A program made the translations under genes and the position numbers. The notes under the pieces were generated by a model. That model did not search any database. It saw only the letters and a list, made by a program, of their open reading frames with translations, and was not told the DNA's origin. Positions 44,487 through 52,382 of a stretch of 64,000 bases of DNA are shown one piece after another (within the stretch, counting starts at the first letter, position 1; the number at the start of each line of letters is the position of its first letter). The stretch comes from Noviherbaspirillum aerium (GTDB lineage Bacteria; Pseudomonadota; Gammaproteobacteria; Burkholderiales; Burkholderiaceae_D), in assembly GCF_008929045.1 (NCBI RefSeq), contig NZ_VFAH01000029.1:1-64000 (forward strand), written 5' to 3'.

Positions 44487-45004
44487 GACTTTGCCTTTGT
44501 GACTTTGATTTTTCCAATCATTCCGGCTTCGAAGTGACCGGGGACCAGGCAGGCGTAATAGAACTCACCGGCCTTGGTGAATTGCCAGACCATTTCCTCT
44601 TTCTTGCCCGGACTGACGTGTGTCATATAAGGCTCGTCATGCTCCATCCCGGGATGCTTCTTCATCAGTTCACCGTGAGCCTTGAGCTCGTCCATCGTGC
44701 CGATGACCATTTCATGCATCATCTGCCCCTTATTGGCCACGACGAACTTGATTGTTTCGCCTTCCTTGACGGTGATGTCCGCCGGACCAAAACGCATCGT
44801 GTCGGTCATGTTAATTGTGATGGTGCGTGTAGTCTTCTTAGAGTCACCCTGCTTGCCAAATGCATGCTCATCTGTCGAGATTGGCGCGTCAGCTTTCTTG
44901 GCGTGCGTCTCATTGCCGTGTGCGTACACAAGGCCAGCCCCGAGCGCGAACGTAACAGCCATCAATGCGGCGGTAGTGGACTTGAGCACAGATTGCTTTT
45001 TCAT
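44483..45004 (-). CDS. Periplasmic cupredoxin
   Basis: 173 residues: a signal peptide, a His/Lys linker, then a plastocyanin-like fold. Type 1 copper ligands are visible: His in GQMMHEMVIG and Cys, His and Met in YYACLVPGHFEAGMIG. It resembles CopI-type resistance cupredoxins and probably shuttles or sequesters periplasmic copper with the oxidase encoded upstream. Confidence 0.85.
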   Translation of the reverse strand: MKKQSVLKSTTAALMAVTFALGAGLVYAHGNETHAKKADAPISTDEHAFGKQGDSKKTTRTITINMTDTMRFGPADITVKEGETIKFVVANKGQMMHEMVIGTMDELKAHGELMKKHPGMEHDEPYMTHVSPGKKEEMVWQFTKAGEFYYACLVPGHFEAGMIGKIKVTKAKS

Positions 45005-45046
45005 TGCGGTTACTTTCTTTGTTGATTTATCTAGCGTTGCTGCTTA

Positions 45047-46444
45047 TTAGTGATGGCCACCATGGCCAGATGGTTTGCGAACCGTCATTTCGACGTTCGC
45101 AGAATTATTCGCAGATGGCATTGTTTGCCCACCTGCTGAGCCGCTCCGAGCTGGAGGTGGAGTTTCTCCCTTCCATTCATAGGCAACCGTGCCTGCCGGA
45201 TGTTTGTACCAACCCGGGTCTTTGTAATCCCCCGGTTTCTGGTCTTTGCGGACTTTCACCACGGTGAACATGCCGCCCATTTCCACGCCACCGAACGGTC
45301 CTTGACCGCTCATCATTGGCAACGTGTTGTCTGGTAGCGGCATTTCCATCTCGCCCATGTCCGCCATGCCGCGCTCGCCCATGACCATGTAGTCGGGTAC
45401 AAGCTTGTTGATTTTCTGAGCGATACCACGATGGTCGGCACCAATCATCGTCGGGACGTCGTGTCCCATTGCATTCATGGTGTGATGCGACTTGTGGCAG
45501 TGGAATGCCCAGTCACCGAGGTCGGTCGCATCGAACTCAATGGCACGCATCTGGCCAACAGCCACATCCGTGGTGACTTCCGGCCAGCGCGATTCCGGAC
45601 GAGTCCAACCACCGTCAGTCCCTGTGACCATAAACTCGTGACCGTGCAGATGGATGGGGTGGTTCGTCATCGTCAGGTTGCCGAAGCGGATACGGACCCG
45701 GTCGCCCTGACGCACATTCATCGAGTCGATGCCAGGGAAGACTCGGCTGTTGAAGGTGAACAGGTTGAAGTCGAGCATCGTATTGACCTTCGGCGTGAAA
45801 CTACCCGGCTCAATGTCGTAGTTACTCAACAAGAAGACGAAATCACGGTCTACGTTCATGAAATTCGCATTCTTCGGGTGAGTAACCCAAAAACCCATCA
45901 TGCCCATGGCCATTTGTGTCATTTCGTCCGCATGCGGGTGGTACATGAAGGTGCCGGGCCGCTTTGCTTCGAACTCGTACACAAAGGTTTTCCCTGGCTG
46001 GATTCCTGGCTGAGTCAAGCCAGTCACTCCATCCATCCCATTCGGCAGTCGCTGCCCGTGCCAATGAATGCTGGTATGTTCAGGAAGCTTGTTTGTGACG
46101 AAAATCCGCACTCGGTCACCTTCGACCACTTCGATGGTCGGGCCTGGAGACTGGCCGTTGTAACCCCAAAGATTGGCTTTCATGCCGGGCGCAAGTTCGC
46201 GCACCACAGGTTCAGCCACCAAGTGGAACTCTTTGACGCCGTTGTTCATGCGCCAGGGCAGCGACCAGCCGTTGAGAGTCACTACCGGGTTATAGGGGCG
46301 GCCATTTGGTGGAACCAAGGGGGCTGCTGTTGCAGCACCTTCCATAATTGGTGCTTCGGGCAACGAGGCGGCGCCGACTCGGCTCACCACCCCGGCACCG
46401 ACCAATGCGGCAGCGCCTGTGAAAAAATCTCTACGGGAAACCAT
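45047..46444 (-). CDS. Multicopper oxidase (CopA/CumA type)
   Basis: 465 residues from the ATG at 46444 with AAGGAAT upstream. A Tat-type signal (SRRDFFTGAAALVGAGV) is followed by cupredoxin domains with all four copper motifs: HWHGQRLPNG, YHPHADEM, HPIHLHGHEF and HCHKSHHTMNAMGH. The last carries the type 1 Met. Exported folded to the periplasm, it oxidises Cu(I) to Cu(II). The C-terminus is Met- and His-rich. Confidence 0.9.
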   Translation of the reverse strand: MVSRRDFFTGAAALVGAGVVSRVGAASLPEAPIMEGAATAAPLVPPNGRPYNPVVTLNGWSLPWRMNNGVKEFHLVAEPVVRELAPGMKANLWGYNGQSPGPTIEVVEGDRVRIFVTNKLPEHTSIHWHGQRLPNGMDGVTGLTQPGIQPGKTFVYEFEAKRPGTFMYHPHADEMTQMAMGMMGFWVTHPKNANFMNVDRDFVFLLSNYDIEPGSFTPKVNTMLDFNLFTFNSRVFPGIDSMNVRQGDRVRIRFGNLTMTNHPIHLHGHEFMVTGTDGGWTRPESRWPEVTTDVAVGQMRAIEFDATDLGDWAFHCHKSHHTMNAMGHDVPTMIGADHRGIAQKINKLVPDYMVMGERGMADMGEMEMPLPDNTLPMMSGQGPFGGVEMGGMFTVVKVRKDQKPGDYKDPGWYKHPAGTVAYEWKGETPPPARSGSAGGQTMPSANNSANVEMTVRKPSGHGGHH

Positions 46445-46457
46445 TTCTATTCCTTGT

Positions 46458-47876
46458 TCAATGTTCTGCACCGCCGGCCTCACTAGGAGCGGCACTACGA
46501 ATTTCTACGCTGTTTCCGCCGGTGCCATTGATGGCCGCTTGCAGGGCGGTTTCGGCTATCCAGAAATCGCGTTGCGCCTCAATGGCAGCGTTCACGCTGC
46601 TTACCTGGTCGCGAGCATCCGTCAGCAGTTCGAAGACGCTAGCCAGCATGCCGTTGTAGCGGAGGAGTACCTCGTCCGAAATCTTCTTCCGCAACGGGAC
46701 AACTTCGTTCTGGTAGTGCTTTGCCAGGTCATAGGTGGTGCGGTATGCGGAGTACGCTTCCCGTACCTGCGAGCGTGCGCGTATTGCAAGGTCAGCCGTC
46801 CGGTGCACGGATTGCATGTACATCGCTTCGGCACGGGTGGTACGAGCACCACTCCAGTCAAATATCGGGAGTTCCAGTTCAATCTCGTACCCGTTTGCGC
46901 GCGGCGAGCCTGTTTCACTCTTGTTCGTGTAACCCGCGTCCAGCACGTTGATGAAGCGGGTTGCCTTGGTCAGACCCAATGCGCTGGCTGTCGCGTGGGC
47001 ATCGCGCTTTGCCATCTGCACGTCGAGGCGCTGCCCCATGGCGAGCTGCTCGATGTTGGCGATATCGCGCGGGGCCTTGGGCAAGTCTGGCAGCCGGTCA
47101 GGCAGCTTGAATGCGGTGTTGGCACCCCATAGGCCCATCAGTCGTGTGAGCTGTTCGCGTGCTGCGACCGCATTGTGGCGTGCCCGAGCAACTTGGGCTG
47201 TAGCGTCGGCATAGAAGACCTGCTCACGTGCCTGGTCGAGTTTGCTGACATTGCCAACTTTTGCCAGACGCTGCGAGAGCTCGGCGCCCGCATCGGCAGC
47301 TTCTCGGACTTGCTCCATGTACTTCACGGTCTGTTGGGCAGCGACCGCATTGAAGTAGGCCTGACGGGTATCAGCTGCGAGCTGAACCGCTTGAGATGCC
47401 GCTTGCAGCTTGGCCTGTTCGAAGCGTCTGCCTTCGATGCGACTACGAACGGGCATCGTGACAATCCCAATCAGGTCGAACATGACGCTGCGTTCAATTT
47501 CAACGTCATCGCCGCCTCGCATGCGACCGAACGAAAAGCTGGGATTCCGGATGCGGCCAGCTTGAACCAGGTCAGCTTCGGCGACGCCGAGTTCGGCCAG
47601 TGACGCTTGGAGTCCTTTGTTGTTTTGCAACGCAATCTGAACTGCGGTGTCAGGTGTCAGTGGCTTTTCAAGCAGAGTCTTTACAGCATCAGAAGGTGCG
47701 TTGGAGTCAGCGCCAGTCTTGGATAGCTTCACAGTTTGACCGGTACGCTTATTGGTCATGCTGGAGACGCTATCCAGTCCGCCATCGGCAGAAAAGGTTG
47801 CACAACCAGTAAGGAACAGCGTGAGTAGGCCAACTGCCAATGCGGACCGACGGGGAATGAATTGTTTTTTAGTCAT
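46458..47876 (-). CDS. TolC/CusC-like outer membrane factor
   Basis: 472 residues, signal with lipobox FLTGC, two long TolC-type helical repeats (LTPDTAVQIALQNNKGLQAS, later LPIFDWSGARTTRAEAMYMQ). It would form an outer membrane exit duct. No RND pump or membrane-fusion gene is present in this window. The oxidase gene starts 13 bases after its stop. Confidence 0.85.
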   Translation of the reverse strand: MTKKQFIPRRSALAVGLLTLFLTGCATFSADGGLDSVSSMTNKRTGQTVKLSKTGADSNAPSDAVKTLLEKPLTPDTAVQIALQNNKGLQASLAELGVAEADLVQAGRIRNPSFSFGRMRGGDDVEIERSVMFDLIGIVTMPVRSRIEGRRFEQAKLQAASQAVQLAADTRQAYFNAVAAQQTVKYMEQVREAADAGAELSQRLAKVGNVSKLDQAREQVFYADATAQVARARHNAVAAREQLTRLMGLWGANTAFKLPDRLPDLPKAPRDIANIEQLAMGQRLDVQMAKRDAHATASALGLTKATRFINVLDAGYTNKSETGSPRANGYEIELELPIFDWSGARTTRAEAMYMQSVHRTADLAIRARSQVREAYSAYRTTYDLAKHYQNEVVPLRKKISDEVLLRYNGMLASVFELLTDARDQVSSVNAAIEAQRDFWIAETALQAAINGTGGNSVEIRSAAPSEAGGAEH

Positions 47877-47886
47877 TGCTATCCCC

Positions 47887-48219
47887 TTAGTGATGCTTGC
47901 TGTGGTCTACCGCGCCACCTTGGACGGGAGTTGAAGGGACAGCATTTGAGGCACCGGCAGGTTGGCTGGGACTCTCTTTCATCTGGCCAGCATGACCACC
48001 GAGCTTGCCCATTTCTTCGTTGGCGGAACGCCAGACCTTATCTGGCGTATTGCCTTCATCACTGGGTGACCGATAGCCCTTGAAGGCGGATTCATAACCG
48101 ATGGCAGTTATAGGGGCCGCAGCGTCAGTGGGGGCGTATTGCGTTTGTTTTTCTTGTGCGAACGCAGCAGCGGGTACGAAGACCCATGCGACGAGCGCAA
48201 GCCATTGCTTGGATGACAT
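47887..48219 (-). CDS. Small exported protein of the copper operon
   Basis: 110 residues from the ATG at 48219 with GAGGAAAA upstream. A signal peptide ends AAAFAQ. The mature part (YESAFKGYRSPSDEGNTPDK) is hydrophilic and ends in DHSKHH. I recognise it as a type regularly seen ahead of CusC-like genes, without known function. TolC gene starts 10 bases later. Confidence 0.65.
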   Translation of the reverse strand: MSSKQWLALVAWVFVPAAAFAQEKQTQYAPTDAAAPITAIGYESAFKGYRSPSDEGNTPDKVWRSANEEMGKLGGHAGQMKESPSQPAGASNAVPSTPVQGGAVDHSKHH

Positions 48220-48322
48220 TTTTTCCTCAAAATCGGTAGAACTAACGTGCGAGCGCACGCAAACCTATGCGAGGGCGTGACAAAACAAGCGAATGAAGCC
48301 TGTCGTCAGCTCTCGGCGACGA

Positions 48323-48760
48323 TTAAGCGGAAAAATGTTTGGGAGGACGTTCTAGGCTGGCCGGAATGAAGCCAGTGAAGGAGACCAACTGAGGAACAAC
48401 TACTGTTTCCCCCTTGGTAAGGAGAGCGGTCATAGATTGAAATGAGGGCGGTGCAACAGCACCAACGCAACATGCAGCACAGGCGCTGCAATATGACGTT
48501 TTGTGGACATGCTTCGAATTCTGCGAGTCATCCGCCGTCGTAGCCGCATTCTCAATATCGGCTGAAGCGTTCATGTCGGCCAAGTCGTGCTGATGGGGCG
48601 AGGCAGCGGAATCATGGTGGTGTTCAACCACGCTCATCATGGCTGACGGAATATCGTGATGACGCGGACCGCAAGACGCTTTGATGACAGCAGCCATGCC
48701 TTGAATAGGCAGAGCGGCTATCAACAGCCAAAGCAAGAATGTCTTGAGGACGCGATTCAT
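48323..48760 (-). CDS. Cys/His-rich exported protein, first gene of the copper operon
   Basis: 145 residues: signal peptide, His-rich middle (VVEHHHDSAASPHQHDL), then TSYCSACAACCVGAVAPP and a C-terminal FTGFIPASLERPPKHF. The layout resembles DUF2946/CopL-type proteins at the head of copper operons. The CueR promoter lies about 50 bases upstream. Probable metal binder. Confidence 0.65.
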   Translation of the reverse strand: MNRVLKTFLLWLLIAALPIQGMAAVIKASCGPRHHDIPSAMMSVVEHHHDSAASPHQHDLADMNASADIENAATTADDSQNSKHVHKTSYCSACAACCVGAVAPPSFQSMTALLTKGETVVVPQLVSFTGFIPASLERPPKHFSA

Positions 48761-48810
48761 GTTTACGGGCTAGGCGCGGTATTTATTGTTCAGTATCAAT
48801 TATTAGCGGT

Positions 48811-48841
48811 AGTGTAGACCTTCCCATGGGAGGAAGGTCAA
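48811..48841 (-). promoter_or_regulatory. CueR-type promoter of the large copper operon
   Basis: Reading leftward: -35 TTGACC (48841-48836), 19-base spacer TTCCTCCCATGGGAAGGTC with the ACCTTCC/GGAAGGT dyad, and -10 TACACT (48816-48811). The best match of the three CueR sites. The rest of 48842-49291 shows no gene. Confidence 0.85.
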
Positions 48842-49326
48842 GAGGAAAATGAAGTTATTTAAGTCAATGCTTCGAGTCCGACCGTTCAAATGAGTTCTGT
48901 CAATTCCACAGTCGATAAGTTGACACAATGACACTTTGGTAAGATTTAAGCGAGCGGTGCTATACCGTTCGTGGCGAACCACTTCAACCCCTATAGTTAC
49001 TTTAATAAGAAGTGGCTTACGGAGAATAGCTTCCTTTCGCACCGAGCTGGGTTCGGAAAATCCCAACGTCCGCTGAAACTCAATTTGCCAATTTGTTGAC
49101 CAGGGCAGCTAGCATCGCCTTAGCCGAACTCACTTACACCTTGTCTCCCTTCGATACCTTCGGCGATGAATAGCTCATACATAACTTCATAGACCGAGCA
49201 GCGGGGGTACAAGACAAGGTCAACTTCGTTATGCAGGTTTGTTGTAAAAAAGTGCTCTTGCTGCAGGGAAGGCCGAGCAGCCCCACCCTATAATTTGCCT
49301 ATCTATTAATTGTATGTGACTGGGCT

Positions 49327-49548
49327 ATGGGCACCAAAATTGAGGTTTGCAATACTTTGACGTGCGGACGTCCATTCCGCGTTAATGAGTTTGCGAAGAC
49401 TTCCCTTACGCAGATAGACCCGGGCCAGATTACATGCCCTCACTGTGGAACGTTACAGGCCGGTGACCCCGAATCTGTTTTTATGACTCATGCCTTAGCC
49501 GCTCAGGAAGAGGTACGGCACACGCAACTGAGAACAGAGAGGTTGTAG
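49327..49548 (+). CDS. Small CxxC protein, copy 2
   Basis: 73 residues, co-linear with copy 1: CNTLTC, then CPHCGTLQAGDPESVFMTHA. A TGA right after an upstream ATG fixes the start. The Cys positions are unchanged between copies, while many surface residues differ, so the protein appears to be under selection. Function unknown. Confidence 0.65.
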   Translation: MGTKIEVCNTLTCGRPFRVNEFAKTSLTQIDPGQITCPHCGTLQAGDPESVFMTHALAAQEEVRHTQLRTERL

Positions 49549-49699
49549 GAAACCTTGGCCAACGTCATTCCATCAGCATTCGCCAAGGAAGACAGGCCCA
49601 TCCGGACGCCTCAAGTCGATACCAATACAGTGATTGCGACGCCTGCTTCAATGCGGGTGGCCGACACTAGCCGGCCACTTCACGCACCAGTTTCCCTTT

Positions 49700-50032
49700 T
49701 TACTTACCGGCGTCAGCAACACACTTCTTCATAAACGCGTCCTTCGCCGCACCTGCCAGTGGCTTGCCATTTTTCCCGACTGCTTTGCTTTCGCAAGTAG
49801 TTGACGCGGAGCTTGCATCACCCCCTTCGCACTTCTTCATGAACGATGTCTTGGCCGCCCCAGTGAGTGGCTTACCGTTCTTGCCAACTGCTTGGGCTTC
49901 GCAGCTCGCGGACCCGGATGCGGATGCTGCAGGAGCTGTAGGCTTGGCTGCGGGAGTGGTTGCGGTACTTTGAGCAAAGGCGGCACTTGCCAAAAGCAGT
50001 GATATTGCGGCTGCGCAGAATAAGTTTTTCAT
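49700..50032 (-). CDS. PsiF-repeat periplasmic protein, copy 2
   Basis: 110 residues: signal peptide ending SAAFA, Ala/Pro-rich linker, and two repeats (AVGKNGKPLTGAAKTSFMKK and AVGKNGKPLAGAAKDAFMKK). The repeats are identical to those of copy 1, while the linkers differ. Confidence 0.8.
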   Translation of the reverse strand: MKNLFCAAAISLLLASAAFAQSTATTPAAKPTAPAASASGSASCEAQAVGKNGKPLTGAAKTSFMKKCEGGDASSASTTCESKAVGKNGKPLAGAAKDAFMKKCVADAGK

Positions 50033-50228
50033 AATTGTCTCGCTCCGGAAGAAGGCACATGCCTTGGTCCCTTTAACGACTTGAGCAAAATCTAGGTTGA
50101 CGACTATTCAATGCTTACGCCGGCCGAATAAGCTTTGTTTGCTGCTTCGGAAAGAGCTGGGCACGCCGTCTCATTCTGCCTTTCATTGCATGGAACTGGC
50201 CCCATATATACCGCTCAATATTGAGTGA

Positions 50229-50699
50229 ATGATGAAAGGAAAAATTATCGTAATGACATCAAACGAAGCAGAACTTGATTTGGCCACATCGTGTGGCACT
50301 ATCGTCGGCAACAGGGATGGAAAGATTCTCCTAGCTCACGTTACGGGCACGCGTTACTGGGATATTCCCAAGGGCGTTCAGGAGTACGACGAGTCGCCTT
50401 TTGATGCAGCGAAGAGAGAACTGTACGAAGAGACCGGCCTTGTGTTCGATGACGAGCTATTTCAGGAGGTTGGTGACTTTGATTACCTTACGGACAAGCG
50501 CTTGCACTTGTTTCTGGTACGCGCTCCGGAAAGCTTGCTGAGCCTATCTCACCTCGCCTGTACGAGCTATTTTTCGCACAAAGTCACGGGCTTGCCAACA
50601 GCCGAAATGGACGATTTCCGTTGGGCTTCGCGCTCTGACGTCGTACGGTTGTGTACACCAGAGATGGCGAGCCGGCTGCTTTCCCTATCGTGGAAGTGA
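50229..50699 (+). CDS. NUDIX hydrolase
   Basis: 156 residues. A complete Nudix box begins at GVQEYDESPFDAAKRELYEE and continues TGL, matching G-x5-E-x7-REUxEExGU. It hydrolyses a nucleoside-diphosphate-linked substrate; which one cannot be told. An internal ATG at 50253 is an alternative start. It stands alone. Confidence 0.8.
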   Translation: MMKGKIIVMTSNEAELDLATSCGTIVGNRDGKILLAHVTGTRYWDIPKGVQEYDESPFDAAKRELYEETGLVFDDELFQEVGDFDYLTDKRLHLFLVRAPESLLSLSHLACTSYFSHKVTGLPTAEMDDFRWASRSDVVRLCTPEMASRLLSLSWK

Positions 50700-50965
50700 C
50701 AACCCGCCAAACAGTTGCCACTTATCGCGAGAGTAATGAAGCTCATGCGTTCCTGTGCACTGAGGTGCCAACCCTTCGTATTGGGCGCCGACCGAAATTG
50801 ATGAGAACACAACGTCGTCGATACTACTAGATGAACTCGGAAAGTTACTCAGGCCGCGTTGTAATCCACGTCGGGTAGTTAACCGCGTTCTTTGTTTTAC
50901 CTCAATCAGATTTGGGCGTACCGGAGTACGCTGAAATTGTTCCCCAAGGGCGCAAAGACGAGTTT

Positions 50966-51000
50966 CCCGCAGCGCGCAAGCCCTGCGGGTTTTCTTTTTC
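50966..51000 (+). terminator. Rho-independent terminator
   Basis: CCCGCAG (50966-50972) and CTGCGGG (50983-50989) form a GC-rich stem followed by TTTTCTTTTTC. It is 267 bases after the NUDIX stop. The rest of 50700-51158 shows no gene, so the terminator may end a short untranslated transcript or the NUDIX message. Confidence 0.75.
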
Positions 51001-51158
51001 TGCGGTGTCGTGAAGTGCTATACATGTGTCGGTAAGAGGAATACCGTTCCGGCACGCTGCTGGACATAGTTACAACCGCTTACGCTCGAAACAGTCGATT
51101 TACTACCGACGGCCATGCTGCATCGTTATTGCGGGTGTACCAACAACGACATCTGCGG

Positions 51159-51674
51159 ATGAAATCTGAAATGGCAAATACTTCGACGACTCAGCGTATC
51201 CACCCACTTGTCGCCGGCGCTGCTGGCTCTGTAATGCTTGTGAGCCTACTCGGCGCAGCCGCCATCACTGGCATCCTGCCGTCTTCGCATAGTTCAGCCG
51301 CCCCGGGCGCCACGGAGCAGGTAGTCGCCGCGCCAGTCGCAGTTCCCGCCGCCGCAACAGTACCTCAACTTGCTGAGCCTGCAGCCGTAGCCCAGCCGAC
51401 CCCTAAAGTTGTTGAGAAAACCATTGTTCATCACCGTTACGTGACGCACGCCAAGCCGGTGCAAGTCGCGCAAAACGCACCGGCTCCGGTATATGCCCCT
51501 GCGCAGCCTCAGCAGCAAGCTTCGCAAGTTAGTCCTATCGGTATTGGCGTCGGTGCGGTTGTAGGCGGTGTACTCGGCAGCAAGGTTGGAGGCGGCAACG
51601 GTAAAACGTTGGCCACGATAGCTGGGGCTGTGGGCGGCGGTTATGTCGGCAATGAGATTGCCAAACGCTACTGA
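51159..51674 (+). CDS. Glycine-zipper envelope protein 1
   Basis: About 171 residues. An N-terminal hydrophobic helix (GSVMLVSLLGAAAITGIL) anchors it. A Pro/Ala/Gln-rich spacer leads to a C-terminal glycine zipper (GIGVGAVVGGVLGSKVGGG, then AGAVGGGYVGNEIAKRY), as in SlyB/Rcs-related 2TM proteins. An ATG at 51171 is an alternative start. Probably membrane- or peptidoglycan-associated. Confidence 0.7.
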   Translation: MKSEMANTSTTQRIHPLVAGAAGSVMLVSLLGAAAITGILPSSHSSAAPGATEQVVAAPVAVPAAATVPQLAEPAAVAQPTPKVVEKTIVHHRYVTHAKPVQVAQNAPAPVYAPAQPQQQASQVSPIGIGVGAVVGGVLGSKVGGGNGKTLATIAGAVGGGYVGNEIAKRY

Positions 51675-51755
51675 ACATTCTCGTAGCAGCGCCCTTGGTT
51701 GCCGGCCTTATGTGTAGGAGTGGACCGACGCCTACAGAAGTACGGAATTGACGAT

Positions 51756-52277
51756 ATGAATATGTGTAGAGGAATAATCGGAGCTGTAGCACTGCTTACG
51801 CTTCCATTTGCTGCCGGTGCTACGGAATACTGGACGGTCGAACGCCCGCGTCAGGAATGCTGGCAGGAGCAGGTGCCTATTCAGGCTGGAGGTAATGACT
51901 ACGGTGGCGCGCTTATTGGTGGAATTGCCGGAGGCATTCTTGGAAACCAGGTCGGTGGTGGCAGTGGGAACACTATTGCGACTGCCGTTGGGGCTATGAC
52001 AGGCGCCGTCGTCGGAGACCGGATGTCCTCAAGGTCGGTGCAGTACCAGAACATTGAGCGGTGTCGCACCGTTGTTGAACAGGTGCGAGTGCCAGTTTAT
52101 GAGCAGCGCCCCGAAGTGTACCGCCAGCCTGTTCAAGTGCAGCCTGCACCGGTCTACATCATGCCAGAGCCTATGGTTGTCGAGTCACCTGTCTACTATG
52201 TCGACGAAGGACGGTATCGCTATCAGGGCCGCGGAGGTCATTGGAAGCACCATCGCCATCATCACGATGAAGATTAA
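51756..52277 (+). CDS. Glycine-zipper envelope protein 2
   Basis: 173 residues: signal peptide (ending PFAAGA), a glycine zipper (GGALIGGIAGGILGNQVGGG, then AVGAMTGAVVGDRM), a Cys pair, a Pro/Val/Gln-rich spacer, and a basic His-rich tail (GGHWKHHRHHHDED). A partial duplicate of the 3' end survives at 57812-57934. Start at 51762 is possible. Confidence 0.75.
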   Translation: MNMCRGIIGAVALLTLPFAAGATEYWTVERPRQECWQEQVPIQAGGNDYGGALIGGIAGGILGNQVGGGSGNTIATAVGAMTGAVVGDRMSSRSVQYQNIERCRTVVEQVRVPVYEQRPEVYRQPVQVQPAPVYIMPEPMVVESPVYYVDEGRYRYQGRGGHWKHHRHHHDED

Positions 52278-52382
52278 CCCATATCGACGAAATTAATCGC
52301 ACAAAGTCAACAAAGAAGACTCGCTCTATTCTTGGATGGCGGGTGCCTCTCGGTCACACTTCTAAAGTGGCAGAAGGCAGCA

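Larger units (their letters stand above)
49292..50046. repeat. Long direct repeat, right copy
   Basis: Partner of 23240-23994, in the same orientation and 26,052 bases away. Gene starts and stops are at identical offsets. The two copies bracket the kinase, sulfur and copper genes. Confidence 0.8.

Noticed and set aside
51900-52277. CRISPR-like or tandem repeat
   Set aside because: The repetitive look comes from glycine-zipper codons and His codons, not from repeat-spacer units; no CRISPR array was seen anywhere in the window.
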